A stretch of DNA of 64,000 nucleotides from an uncultured Barnesiella sp. Lineage in GTDB: Bacteria > Bacteroidota > Bacteroidia > Bacteroidales > Barnesiellaceae. The stretch lies in assembly GCA_944320995.1 (NCBI GenBank), contig CALUJQ010000006.1, forward strand, positions 25,392 through 89,391, in the 5' to 3' direction. The notes below the pieces were generated by a model. The model worked only from the letters and a program-made list of their open reading frames with translations, made no database searches and was not told the DNA's origin. Below, piece after piece: positions 8,802 to 18,196 of this stretch. Position 1 is the stretch's first letter. Each line of letters begins with the position of its first letter. Both the position numbers and the translations under genes were made by a program.

Positions 8802-9983
8802 TTATTGAATTAATTCCGATAACATTATACCAGCTTTACAAGCTTCTTTCTTTATTTGTTCTGAACGCTCTTTCAAATGGCATTTAATATTCTCAAGATT
8901 TTTAAATATTACCTTTGTACTATTTATAACAGATTCTAAACCTATTTCTTCTTTATATAACAAAAATTCCTCGTGTCCGTACATTTGCAAATTTAATCCT
9001 TTGGATTTTATACTATAACCGAGACTTAATGTAGGAACCCCTGTTGAAAACGAAGCAATGGTTGAATGAGTTCGACATGCAATATTACATAAACTTTGTG
9101 ATATAATCCATTTCATCTCTGCTGCATTAAGATGCTTATCTATCAAAGTAACAATGTCTTTATGTTTACATCTTATCATTATTTTTTTACATAAATCATA
9201 ATCTGATTCGACATGTGGTATAAAAACCATCTCTTCTGAAATAGATTCATAAAGTGTATCTATAATTTGGGCGCACATATCGATCCACAAATCAAGATTT
9301 CCGTTCGTAACATATTTAGCCATTAAATCACTAAAATTAATGCAAATATATTTAGAAGGCAGTTCTTGTTTGTGTGAACAATCTTCTGGGTTCATCATAA
9401 ATGCAGGATCTGGTACAACGAAGACTTTATTTCTTACACCTATAGAATCAAGGTATTGTTTACTAATTTCTTCTCGAACTAAAATCAAATCTACATCTTG
9501 ATTGAAGTGTTGTATTATTTTCTTCTCAAATTTGGATCCTTTTTCAAATGGACCTATCGAAGCCCCCCATATTACAAATTTAGTATTGAATCTTTTTACA
9601 TATTTACCCATCGCAATAAAACGTCGGGGAATTCCATAGTCCAAAGAATAATTATCTCCTCCCAAAGATAATACTGCCGATGCTTTATCAATAATATCTT
9701 TATGATTATGAAATAATAGACTACCTGTTAATCTATTCGATAGATAAAGACAAACTTGTAGAATCAACCATTTTAAACTCCATCTTTTAGGATAATCAAC
9801 AGGTTGTACATAATTGTTTTCGTCGGAGGATTGAATTTTATTTTTATAATTGAAATATGCATCAATATATAAATAATTAGTAAAAGTTTTATTTAGAATC
9901 TCTATAGTACCTTTAGTAATCGCCTCACATCCTTCATTTTCAGGCGATCCATTACCCATAAATACAATTCTATTATTTCTCAT
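8802..9983 (-). CDS. Polysaccharide pyruvyl transferase family protein
   Basis: A 393-residue member of the polysaccharide pyruvyl transferase family (CsaB/WcaK type). Visible features are an N-terminal FMGNGSPENEGCEAI, the SLGGDNYSLDYG block and WGASIGPFE. Later come VREEIS, VPDPAF and a C-terminal CRTHSTIASFSTGVP block with the conserved Arg and His. Characterised members transfer pyruvate from PEP to a sugar as a ketal, giving a negative charge. It overlaps the next upstream gene (F420-hydrogenase-beta-like) by 11 bases; these two families often neighbour each other in polysaccharide loci. Both genes are very A+T rich compared with their neighbours. Confidence 0.85.
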   Translation of the reverse strand: MRNNRIVFMGNGSPENEGCEAITKGTIEILNKTFTNYLYIDAYFNYKNKIQSSDENNYVQPVDYPKRWSLKWLILQVCLYLSNRLTGSLLFHNHKDIIDKASAVLSLGGDNYSLDYGIPRRFIAMGKYVKRFNTKFVIWGASIGPFEKGSKFEKKIIQHFNQDVDLILVREEISKQYLDSIGVRNKVFVVPDPAFMMNPEDCSHKQELPSKYICINFSDLMAKYVTNGNLDLWIDMCAQIIDTLYESISEEMVFIPHVESDYDLCKKIMIRCKHKDIVTLIDKHLNAAEMKWIISQSLCNIACRTHSTIASFSTGVPTLSLGYSIKSKGLNLQMYGHEEFLLYKEEIGLESVINSTKVIFKNLENIKCHLKERSEQIKKEACKAGIMLSELIQ

Positions 9984-11316
9984 TTTTTATTTTCTTAATA
10001 ATTATACCTAATTTATTTAACAATAATCCCCAAAAGATCTTATATCCATAAATCCTTTTCATTTTGGTGTAGAAATAATTGTTATTCCTACCAGATTCAA
10101 TCCATAATTTATCAGCATTCATCGATATATTATACTTTATTTTGTATAAATATCTTTCTGCAAAATTCGGTTTTATTAATCTATTAGTTCTTTTTAATGG
10201 TGTATATTTGAGTTCCTTGTTTGAGAGTGTTATCGCAGTCCAACTCCCTTTTTTCTTATTATTTATAACTGTGGATTGACTCTCAACAATACGATTAACC
10301 TTGATAGGCTTAATTGTTTTTATATTAGAAATTATTTCGTCAAGTTCTTGATTTCTTGTGATAATTAGATTTTCTCCTTTTTCCGATAATCGATATTCCG
10401 GCAACCATGCATCCATAAACACAATATCGGCTGTTTCCGCAAAAATATCATCGCAAAAGTTGCAAGCAGGGACTGTAAATAGTTTGAATGACCATTCTTT
10501 GGCATAATCAGAAAATGTTATCTCTTTCTTTTCTCCTTTTGAGTTAATCATTTCTACTCCAAAATCGCCATTTGTTCGACCTCTTTTTTTTACACGAAAC
10601 GTTATTTTTGACAAATTGCTTATGCCATTTTTTAGAGCCAAATAATCAATAAAATTATTGGATTTTTGTTGTCCACATACGAGCCCAATAATATACTTAA
10701 TTTTTGTTTTGAGTTTTTGATTATGCTTAGTTGCATTTCTTAAAGCTTTGGATACACATGGTAAAGCTACAATAGCAACATTTTGAATAGAGTCGTTTTT
10801 GATAATCAGGTCTAAAGCCTGTGTAATATTTATAATCGTATAAGCTGAGCGTGAGTAATTGTACACATTTTCAGACTTATGACATAATTGATAACTAAAA
10901 AAAGGTTCTTTTTCTTTATTCCCAACAACTAATACCGTATCAACAATTTTCTTTTCCAAAAGAGACTCTAATAAATAAGATACTAATCCCCCAGAGGCCG
11001 AATTTAATCTTCGTTGTTCGATTGGATGAAATCCTACATAACAATTTATATAATATCCAATCTCATTATGATATTGTTGGTCACTTTTATGAAAAAGTTT
11101 ATTTGACCACGTATCTTCATTCATTGATTGATTTGAAAATGGACATACATTAAGGCAAATAGAACATTTTTCAAGACATTTATTATCCTGTTCAACGATA
11201 GATAATTGATTATATTCATTTTTCTCTATCTGTAGATGATGCGTAGGACATGTTGATACACAGACACCGCACCCTATACAACTGTTTTCGGCAGAGGTAA
11301 TATGGGTAATATTCAT
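9973..11316 (-). CDS. Ferredoxin-domain F420 hydrogenase/dehydrogenase beta-subunit-like protein
   Basis: This 447-residue protein starts with two iron-sulfur motifs: CIGCGVCVSTCP (residues ~15-26) and CLEKCSICLNVCP (~48-60). They are followed by the N- and C-terminal domains of the coenzyme F420 hydrogenase beta-subunit family, including a conserved RLNSASGGLVSYLLE stretch and a Cys pair in VPACNFCDDI. In polysaccharide loci the function of this family is not known; a redox step on a sugar or on the partner pyruvyl transferase is conceivable (inference). No F420 biosynthesis gene is visible in the window. It overlaps the pyruvyl transferase gene by 11 bases and the GT2 gene upstream by 4. 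Confidence 0.85.
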   Translation of the reverse strand: MNITHITSAENSCIGCGVCVSTCPTHHLQIEKNEYNQLSIVEQDNKCLEKCSICLNVCPFSNQSMNEDTWSNKLFHKSDQQYHNEIGYYINCYVGFHPIEQRRLNSASGGLVSYLLESLLEKKIVDTVLVVGNKEKEPFFSYQLCHKSENVYNYSRSAYTIINITQALDLIIKNDSIQNVAIVALPCVSKALRNATKHNQKLKTKIKYIIGLVCGQQKSNNFIDYLALKNGISNLSKITFRVKKRGRTNGDFGVEMINSKGEKKEITFSDYAKEWSFKLFTVPACNFCDDIFAETADIVFMDAWLPEYRLSEKGENLIITRNQELDEIISNIKTIKPIKVNRIVESQSTVINNKKKGSWTAITLSNKELKYTPLKRTNRLIKPNFAERYLYKIKYNISMNADKLWIESGRNNNYFYTKMKRIYGYKIFWGLLLNKLGIIIKKIKNEK

Positions 11317-12242
11317 TTTCTAATCTTTGCTAATTGATATAATATAAAACGGCTTATTGGTAACGGCAATTTATTAAGAAAGTACCAAAAATATATTTTT
11401 TTGTTGAGATGAATAAATTTGCATATTTGACTATATTCATAATTTGCTTCTTTTTTCATTCCTAATCTTACAAAAGTTACCATTCGCATTTTGTGCCATA
11501 AGGCTATAGATTCTCTTAAATATTGATTATCGTATTTCTTTAGCAATTGCTCATAAGCCTCACCTACTTTATCAATTTTATCTGGAGCTCTACGTGGAAT
11601 AACAAGTTGCTTCGTTGTTCTAAAATTATAAACTGCTACTATTTTTTTTGAGAATGCAATTTTATAAAATACAGCAAGTTTTGCCCAAGTAATTAAATCT
11701 TCCCCTAATGTTACTTTTTCAGGGAATCCTCCGATCGCTTGTATCGCCTGTTTTTTCACCATTACAGCAGAAGTCCATAAAGGAGGATGTGAACAACTGG
11801 CCACTTCAAAATAATTGGAAAGAATACCATCTTCACCCTCAAACGGTAACTTCCGAATGATGGTAGGTGTCACTTTCCCTTCCAAATCTCGGAATTCATA
11901 GTTACACGCATAAACACTACATTCGGGATATTTTTGATAGAGGTGATATTGCGTAGCCAAATATTCGGGTTTCCACTCATCATCGGCATCCAAGAAAGCA
12001 ATTAAATCACTTTTTGCCTTCTCAATTCCCCTATTCCGAGCAGCCGAGACTCCTGCATTTTTCTGATGAATCAATCGAATGCGAGAGTCGGCAAACTTCT
12101 TTACTTCGGCTACACTTCCATCGGTAGAACCATCATTGACTATTATAATCTCAAAATCTTGAAATGTTTGATTAAAAACAGACTGTAACGTATGTGCAAT
12201 CTGCTTTTCCTTATTATATAAAGGTATAACAACGGATATCAT
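11313..12242 (-). CDS. GT2 family glycosyltransferase
   Basis: A 309-residue GT-A fold inverting transferase. It begins directly with the family core: SVVIPLYNKEKQIAHTL, then VNDGSTDGS, then the metal-binding DxD motif in FLDADDEW near residue 90. The acceptor region is in the C-terminal half. Stop and start overlap with both neighbours (4 bases each, ATGA type), which indicates translational coupling. It adds one sugar to the repeat unit at the cytoplasmic membrane face; donor not determined. Confidence 0.9.
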   Translation of the reverse strand: MISVVIPLYNKEKQIAHTLQSVFNQTFQDFEIIIVNDGSTDGSVAEVKKFADSRIRLIHQKNAGVSAARNRGIEKAKSDLIAFLDADDEWKPEYLATQYHLYQKYPECSVYACNYEFRDLEGKVTPTIIRKLPFEGEDGILSNYFEVASCSHPPLWTSAVMVKKQAIQAIGGFPEKVTLGEDLITWAKLAVFYKIAFSKKIVAVYNFRTTKQLVIPRRAPDKIDKVGEAYEQLLKKYDNQYLRESIALWHKMRMVTFVRLGMKKEANYEYSQICKFIHLNKKIYFWYFLNKLPLPISRFILYQLAKIRK

Positions 12243-13138
12243 ATTTCTATTTCTTTATTAAACCGAGAAATTATCTCGGCATTAATCACTTTTTGGCCAT
12301 CTGAATTGAGATGTATTGGATCAAAAAACAGTTCATACTCAGAAGAATATCGAGGATTAAAATCCCAATAATAAATCAAAGGAGAAGACTCGGCTTTTTC
12401 TTGGAAATATGAGATAATTCGTCGATACAAATCAGGCTCATATTCATTCAATGGAGTTGCTATCGGCGTATTGACTAAAACCACCTTTATTCCTTTTTGC
12501 GTTAAAAGCGCCAATGTTTGCTCAAAATAATCCATTAAATCCTGTTCAAAATGAATATGCCTTTGCAAACCTTTACTAATCTGCTTTTTCAAAACATCGA
12601 CATCAAGATGCCCCTCTTTATAGTTACTCCAATCTCCTCGATAGCCTCGAATTGAGCTATTAAGCAACGCATCGGAATAGCGTGTAGTACAAATTAATTT
12701 ATGTAACCAATAGTCTGAAATATCGGCAGATTCTCGAATATATTGATTCATATTTTTTTCATCGATAAACGGATAAAACAATTTATAAGAATTTTTACTC
12801 AACCCAGCCCCTGTAAACATAAATTGATCTACGCCATAAAGGACTACTTTCAAAGAATCACTATATGGAGATGACAAATATTGTTTAACCATTTCATATC
12901 TATCAGCTACATTTACTCCTTCCCGACAATATTTAGAAACAGGGAGGTTTATCTCTTGCTCAAGACTAATTTTATCTACGGCGAGCATTAAATGAGAGTG
13001 GCCTATCAACAAAACAGCCGAATGCTGATTGAGTCCAAAGTAACGATTTAAACCACCATTTATGATTGTTCCGATCAATCTATCTATCCCAATAAAGATC
13101 AGAAGCACCAAAAATATATACAGAATCTTTTTTCTCAT
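12239..13138 (-). CDS. SGNH-like protein paired with MBOAT acyltransferase
   Basis: A 299-residue protein with one N-terminal membrane helix (ILYIFLVLLIFIGIDRLIG) and a presumably periplasmic domain. A block I-like LIGHSHLMLA contains Ser in a Gly-His-Ser context. A C-terminal DPIHLNSDG matches the Asp-x-x-His block V of SGNH enzymes. Its gene directly follows an AlgI-like MBOAT gene, the arrangement seen for AlgI with AlgJ/AlgX or PatA with PatB. It therefore likely transfers the acyl group that the MBOAT protein brings across the membrane (inference). The start is the ATG at 13138, overlapping the MBOAT stop by one base; a TTG one codon earlier is less likely. Confidence 0.7.
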   Translation of the reverse strand: MRKKILYIFLVLLIFIGIDRLIGTIINGGLNRYFGLNQHSAVLLIGHSHLMLAVDKISLEQEINLPVSKYCREGVNVADRYEMVKQYLSSPYSDSLKVVLYGVDQFMFTGAGLSKNSYKLFYPFIDEKNMNQYIRESADISDYWLHKLICTTRYSDALLNSSIRGYRGDWSNYKEGHLDVDVLKKQISKGLQRHIHFEQDLMDYFEQTLALLTQKGIKVVLVNTPIATPLNEYEPDLYRRIISYFQEKAESSPLIYYWDFNPRYSSEYELFFDPIHLNSDGQKVINAEIISRFNKEIEI

Positions 13139-14463
13139 CAAAACTGGAAATAAACAAATTGGTCACTAGATACTCCGAACAAGCATATAGCTATCAAAAG
13201 TAGTATATATTCACACACATATTTTTGAGGAAGAATATTTCGATATAATAAATATTCCCGTATAATAAATATTCCCAATAAAAAAATGGTAAGCAGTGTA
13301 CTAAACATAGAACTACCCCAATAGAGAGGAGAGATAAGGTCGGAACATATTCGTGTAACAATATACCATGCCTCCATACTATTCTCAATCCTAAAAAATA
13401 TCCAAGCAAAGGTAATCATTACAAACACAAATAAATGATATAGAATATTAGGTTTCTTAGGGCCTGCAAAATGTTCACCTAAATACAATACTGCATGTAT
13501 TGCCCCCCATAAGATAAACGACCATGTAGCGCCATGCCATATGCCACTTAACAAAAATACAATCGAGATGTTTGACAACCAACGCACTTTACTCACCCGA
13601 TTGCCGCCTAATGAGATATAAACATATTCTGTGAACCATGAAGTTAATGAAATATGCCATCTTCGCCAAAACTCTTTAAATGTATTTACACAATACGGGA
13701 AATTAAAGTTTTGCATAATCTTAAATCCCATTATCCGCCCCGATCCAATAGCCATATCGGCATATCCACTAAAATCACAATATATCTGAAAGCTGTAAAA
13801 TATTGCCGCAAGAGCTAATGTACTCCCCGTATGAGAATCTGGAGACAAATAAACAGCATTGACATACTCGGCCAAACGATCGGCTATAACGACTTTTTTA
13901 AATAATCCCCAAACAAAGAGTCCAACTCCTGCTGTAAAATTATCCCAACAAATCGGCGTTTTTTCTTTTAATTGAGGTATTAAGTTCCTTGCCCGCTCTA
14001 TTGGTCCAGATAGTAATGTCGGGAAAAAAGCTATAAATAAAGCGACATTTATAAAGTTTTTCTCAACTTTCATCTTCCCCCTGTAAATATCTATACTATA
14101 TGACAAGGCTTGAAAAGTAAAAAACGAAAGCCCTATGGGAAGCAGGATCGAAGGATTTATTACATAAGCATATTTGAAAAAAGCTAACTGTGCTATTGAC
14201 AAAACCACAGATACCGTTACGGCTGTTTTCCCTGTCCGTCCTCGAGACTGGGCTCTTACAATCCATTGCCCACAAAAATAGTTGACAAGAGTTGTATATA
14301 TTAATAATACAACGAACCAAATATGTAGTTGTGCATAGAAATAATACGATGCGGCTAACAGTAAAATATTCCTTATTTTCAGCGTATTATTTCTATTTGT
14401 TAATATAAAGAAAAATAATAAGACACAAAAAAAGAACAGATATTCAAAGGTATTGAAAAGCAT
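13138..14463 (-). CDS. MBOAT family O-acyltransferase (AlgI-like)
   Basis: A polytopic membrane O-acyltransferase of 441 residues. The start at ATG 14463 gives the standard AlgI-type opening MLFNTFEYLFFF; an in-frame TTG at 14490 would overlap wzy. Conserved blocks include FCDFSGYADMAIGSGRIMG, FKEFWRRWHISLTSWF and SGIWHGATWSFILWG with the catalytic His. AlgI-type proteins pass acetyl from a cytoplasmic donor to a periplasmic transferase; the next gene encodes a fitting SGNH-like partner. Together they likely O-acetylate the polysaccharide outside the cytoplasm. Confidence 0.92.
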   Translation of the reverse strand: MLFNTFEYLFFFCVLLFFFILTNRNNTLKIRNILLLAASYYFYAQLHIWFVVLLIYTTLVNYFCGQWIVRAQSRGRTGKTAVTVSVVLSIAQLAFFKYAYVINPSILLPIGLSFFTFQALSYSIDIYRGKMKVEKNFINVALFIAFFPTLLSGPIERARNLIPQLKEKTPICWDNFTAGVGLFVWGLFKKVVIADRLAEYVNAVYLSPDSHTGSTLALAAIFYSFQIYCDFSGYADMAIGSGRIMGFKIMQNFNFPYCVNTFKEFWRRWHISLTSWFTEYVYISLGGNRVSKVRWLSNISIVFLLSGIWHGATWSFILWGAIHAVLYLGEHFAGPKKPNILYHLFVFVMITFAWIFFRIENSMEAWYIVTRICSDLISPLYWGSSMFSTLLTIFLLGIFIIREYLLYRNILPQKYVCEYILLLIAICLFGVSSDQFVYFQF

Positions 14464-14467
14464 ATTA

Positions 14468-15766
14468 CTATTTTTGTTTATATCCGGCAATTAATCCCAA
14501 CATCATACCATAAAACCCACATGGATAAGAGAGTGTTGCCATCACATAATTGATTACATTATCTGTGTACATGGTTAATAGGGTTCCTGCAGCCGAAGCT
14601 CCAGCAACAACAGCACATATATGTATCGCAATAGGATAGCGCTTATTCTGAAACACCATAAAGCAATGAAAAATTAATGCTAAAAAACTACCTCCAAAAA
14701 GAATTATACCTATTAGGCCATTATCACACAATATCTGTACATAGTCGTTATGACAGATTCGAATAGAGCCAAATGGATGACGCAATGCATAAAATGTTTC
14801 CTGTAAATTACCAGTACCTGCACCTGTTAATTCTGCATCGTGAAAGAATTTATCCAAAGACCATTCCCACATAGAGAATCGGCCATTACTGTTAACATCA
14901 TCCATTGAAATCTCACCAGTACCTAATTGCTCCATATTCTTTCCGCTATCATCATAAAACATCTTCTCTCGTACAGATGGTATTGCGAATACCGCTATAA
15001 GGAACAAAATAAGTATCGATAATATTACCGGTAACGACTTCATTTTATATTTGAAAAAAAAGAAAGTCATCAAAGCTAATGTCGTTCCCATAATACTGGT
15101 ACGGAATACCCATAAGAAACAAGGTAACATAAAAAGAATACACAGTAAAAGATTTTTTCTCTTCTCATTGGTGTAATAAAATAATGCCAAAGAAAAAATA
15201 GACATGGATATATAGTGTATTGCACTCGCTGTCCCATACCAAAACACCCCCGGAAAAAGCAAGCCGATATAAGGGATAAATGCGACAGCAATAGAAATAA
15301 GAGCTACGAGTCGAGCCCCTAATCCTGCTTTGAGAAATACTTCCTTATCGCGTACGGCTGCCGAAGCAAATAACATGACCAACAGGGGATAAAGGTATTT
15401 CAGGATTACCCGGAATCCATATCCCTGAGCTGGTGTATAACTTAATCCCACAACCAACCAAACAATATATAACAGATAGAATACAATCGCCATGCTCCAT
15501 TGCGGTGACCGTTTACAGATAAACAATCCGATAAAACAGAATATTTCCAATACCATCAATCGAATGGCCATCAAATCTAAAGCACCCGGTGCCGACAATG
15601 CCAATAACCCGGTCGAAAAGGTCAACACCCAAAACATTTCGGGGCCATCCATCAGCATCTTTTGTTCTCGATTCAATGGATTGACCATCACACCTTGTTT
15701 CATGGTGAGGAATTTCAGTCCTAACAGGGTTATTATCAAGAAGTATAAATAATTAAGCAAATACAT
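14468..15766 (-). CDS. O-antigen polymerase/ligase family protein (Wzy candidate)
   Basis: A 432-residue protein with about eleven hydrophobic segments and one large hydrophilic loop. The loop and following helix carry the Wzy_C/ligase signature: GAGTGNLQETF, then CHNDYVQILCDNGLIG. The family holds both polymerases (Wzy) and ligases (WaaL). It is the only such gene in a locus with Wzx, Wzc and Wza, so polymerase is the better reading. It would join repeat units at the periplasmic face of the membrane. The stop is four bases before the MBOAT start. Confidence 0.82.
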   Translation of the reverse strand: MYLLNYLYFLIITLLGLKFLTMKQGVMVNPLNREQKMLMDGPEMFWVLTFSTGLLALSAPGALDLMAIRLMVLEIFCFIGLFICKRSPQWSMAIVFYLLYIVWLVVGLSYTPAQGYGFRVILKYLYPLLVMLFASAAVRDKEVFLKAGLGARLVALISIAVAFIPYIGLLFPGVFWYGTASAIHYISMSIFSLALFYYTNEKRKNLLLCILFMLPCFLWVFRTSIMGTTLALMTFFFFKYKMKSLPVILSILILFLIAVFAIPSVREKMFYDDSGKNMEQLGTGEISMDDVNSNGRFSMWEWSLDKFFHDAELTGAGTGNLQETFYALRHPFGSIRICHNDYVQILCDNGLIGIILFGGSFLALIFHCFMVFQNKRYPIAIHICAVVAGASAAGTLLTMYTDNVINYVMATLSYPCGFYGMMLGLIAGYKQK

Positions 15767-15768
15767 AT

Positions 15769-16896
15769 TTATCTTTCCTCCGGTATCAACCGCTTATACA
15801 AATCGTTAAACAAAAGCGAATAGCGTTCGAAGCTATATTGTTGTACATATTGCATGGCCCATGCAGAATATTGCCGTAACAAATCGGGATTCGCAATCAA
15901 CAATGTAATTTTATCGACCATATCGTCCTCCGATCCTACTTCATGTAACAGCCCCACTTCCTGATCTCGTACGACCTCGGGAAGTCCTCCTGTGCGAGAA
16001 GCGACCACGACACATCCGTTTGCCATCGCTTCGATCGCCGTAAGTCCAAAGCCTTCGCTCCGAGAAGGCATCAACACAATATCCATTCGGCCATACCATT
16101 CCGGCAATCGCCCTTGTGGTTGTCGGCCCACCCATTCGATACCATCGGCACAACCTGTCTCCCGGGCTTGTTGCCGCATCTTCTCTCTCGTGGAGCCTTC
16201 TCCCACTACAATCAAACGAGTATCGGGATATTTCTCCCTTACCCGGGCAAAAGCAGGGACGACTAAGTCCATGCCTTTAATCTCTACCAATCGGCTGACG
16301 ACTCCTATCGTCATCGGGCGCTTGAATTCTCGCGACTCTTTTGATACAGAAAAGCCAAGTGGTAGAGCATTATAAATGGTAAAATGGTTACGCCGATGCA
16401 AAGGGATACCCTCTTTATATAACTGGGAATTCCCAAAGAACGATTGCTCGGCTAACTCGGTAATACAGGTAAATGCCCGTACGCAATGTCGTTGAATGAA
16501 ATGGACTAATCGTAAATTAGGATATATGTCGGCTGCCGTATGTGCCGTAGCAATAATCTGCCGCATCCCCAACAATCGCAAAAGGAATATGGGTATAGCT
16601 CCGGGTGCCATATATTGCACATGAGCCACAGTCGGTTTATATTGTTTTAATACACCTCGAAGACCTTTATAAAGAAACCTGATTCCTTTCCAACCGCCTA
16701 TGCGCGTACTCGTTGCACTCAGACAGACCACTTCACTCCCCGATTTACGGAATCGGGATACCATATCCTCACTATACTCAAAATAGCAGACCGTTACGAC
16801 CCGATGTCCCCCGGCGACAAGCGCCTGCACCAAGTTCAGCGTCTGTATTTCAGTGCCGCCTGTCAATAAACAAGGTATGCAAACGAGGATAGTCAT
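15769..16896 (-). CDS. GT4 family glycosyltransferase
   Basis: A 375-residue GT-B retaining transferase. The N-terminal domain has the Gly-rich ILVCIPCLLTGGTEIQ loop. The C-terminal domain shows IGVVSRLVEIKGMD, VVGEGSTREKM and the E-x7-E motif in SEGFGLTAIEAMANG. Its G+C content is higher than that of most inner genes of the locus. Two bases separate it from wzy downstream. Donor unknown. Confidence 0.9.
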   Translation of the reverse strand: MTILVCIPCLLTGGTEIQTLNLVQALVAGGHRVVTVCYFEYSEDMVSRFRKSGSEVVCLSATSTRIGGWKGIRFLYKGLRGVLKQYKPTVAHVQYMAPGAIPIFLLRLLGMRQIIATAHTAADIYPNLRLVHFIQRHCVRAFTCITELAEQSFFGNSQLYKEGIPLHRRNHFTIYNALPLGFSVSKESREFKRPMTIGVVSRLVEIKGMDLVVPAFARVREKYPDTRLIVVGEGSTREKMRQQARETGCADGIEWVGRQPQGRLPEWYGRMDIVLMPSRSEGFGLTAIEAMANGCVVVASRTGGLPEVVRDQEVGLLHEVGSEDDMVDKITLLIANPDLLRQYSAWAMQYVQQYSFERYSLLFNDLYKRLIPEER

Positions 16897-16940
16897 GTCC
16901 TATTTAATCTTATAATTCCTTCCCACATAAAAGGGTATGC

Positions 16941-18107
16941 CTACTCCGACAATTGCCCCTTAAAATAGCGCACAATTCGCTCACACGCTTTTCCATCTCC
17001 ATAAGGATTCACGGCTTCGCTCATAGTTTGATAATATAGCGGGTCTTCAATCAACCGTGAGACTTCTTGCACAATCTTATCATAGTTTGTACCCACCAAT
17101 TTGACGGTCCCGGCCTCCAATGCCTCCGGGCGCTCTGTCGTATCTCGCATAACCAATACCGGTTTACCCAATCCCGGAGCCTCCTCCTGTATTCCGCCGC
17201 TATCGGTCAGTACAACAGTCGATAGCTCCATCAGATAGACAAACGACAGATATTCCAATGGTTCAATAAAATACATATTGTCATATACCCGTCCATCAAA
17301 AGCCTCATGAATAGGTTTCCGCACATTGGGATTTAGATGCATGGGATAAACGAAATCCACTTCGGGATACTTCTCCACCAAGGTTCTTATGGCTTTACAT
17401 ATCCGCATAAACCCATCGCCAAAATTCTCTCGCCGATGCCCTGTTATCAAGACCAATTTCTTTCCTTGCGATAATCGGTTTATATCATAACCGCAGCGTT
17501 GTAATTCCACCCTCAACGTTCGGGCCAGCGATTCATCTCGTTTTATCCGGTCAACGACCCAATAAAGGGCATCGATTACCGTATTTCCCGTTACCAATAT
17601 ATGAGATTCATCTACCCCCTCATGCAACAGATTTTCACGGCTCAATGATGTCGGAGCGAAATGATAGGTTGCAATACGGCCTGTCAACTGCCTATTGATC
17701 TCCTCGGGCCAAGGACTGTATATATTGCGAGTACGTAATCCAGCCTCGACATGTCCTACCGGTATCTGTTGATAAAACGCCGCCAAGGCTGCCGCCATAG
17801 ATGTCGTAGTATCACCATGAACCAATACCACATCGGGAGAAACAGACTTCAATACATCACGCAACCCTACCAACACTCGCGCTGTCACATCATACAAATC
17901 TTGTCCCTTTTGCATGATATTCAAATCATAATCGGGGCATATATCAAAAATATGCAATACCTGATCCAGCATCTCCCTATGCTGTCCAGTCACACAAACG
18001 ACCGTCTTAAAACAATCCGTAGCGTGCTGAAATGTCTTTACCAACGGAGCCATCTTAATGGCCTCTGGCCGTGTTCCAAATACCAGTAATATCGTTCTTT
18101 TATTCAC
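16941..18107 (-). CDS. wecB: UDP-N-acetylglucosamine 2-epimerase (non-hydrolysing)
   Basis: This enzyme interconverts UDP-GlcNAc and UDP-ManNAc. The 388-residue length fits the bacterial non-hydrolysing family (~375-390). Signature blocks are [13 protein letters not shown] at the N-terminus, [34 protein letters not shown] and [11 protein letters not shown]. The start codon is GTG at 18107. In this locus it supplies UDP-ManNAc, probably to the WecG/TagA-like transferase at 4484. No UDP-ManNAc dehydrogenase gene is present, so ManNAc rather than ManNAcA is expected. Confidence 0.95.
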   Translation of the reverse strand: MNKRTILLVFGTRPEAIKMAPLVKTFQHATDCFKTVVCVTGQHREMLDQVLHIFDICPDYDLNIMQKGQDLYDVTARVLVGLRDVLKSVSPDVVLVHGDTTTSMAAALAAFYQQIPVGHVEAGLRTRNIYSPWPEEINRQLTGRIATYHFAPTSLSRENLLHEGVDESHILVTGNTVIDALYWVVDRIKRDESLARTLRVELQRCGYDINRLSQGKKLVLITGHRRENFGDGFMRICKAIRTLVEKYPEVDFVYPMHLNPNVRKPIHEAFDGRVYDNMYFIEPLEYLSFVYLMELSTVVLTDSGGIQEEAPGLGKPVLVMRDTTERPEALEAGTVKLVGTNYDKIVQEVSRLIEDPLYYQTMSEAVNPYGDGKACERIVRYFKGQLSE

Positions 18108-18196
18108 TCTCTTTCAATTAATACATCAGTCGAATTTATTTCCTTAATATAAAGTTTATATACCTGTTGGCCTATCCACCACAAACAGGACAAAGA

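Noticed and set aside
10584..10591. Eight-T run in the F420-hydrogenase-beta-like gene as a phase-variation site
   Set aside because: A/T runs of this length are expected by chance in such AT-rich sequence.
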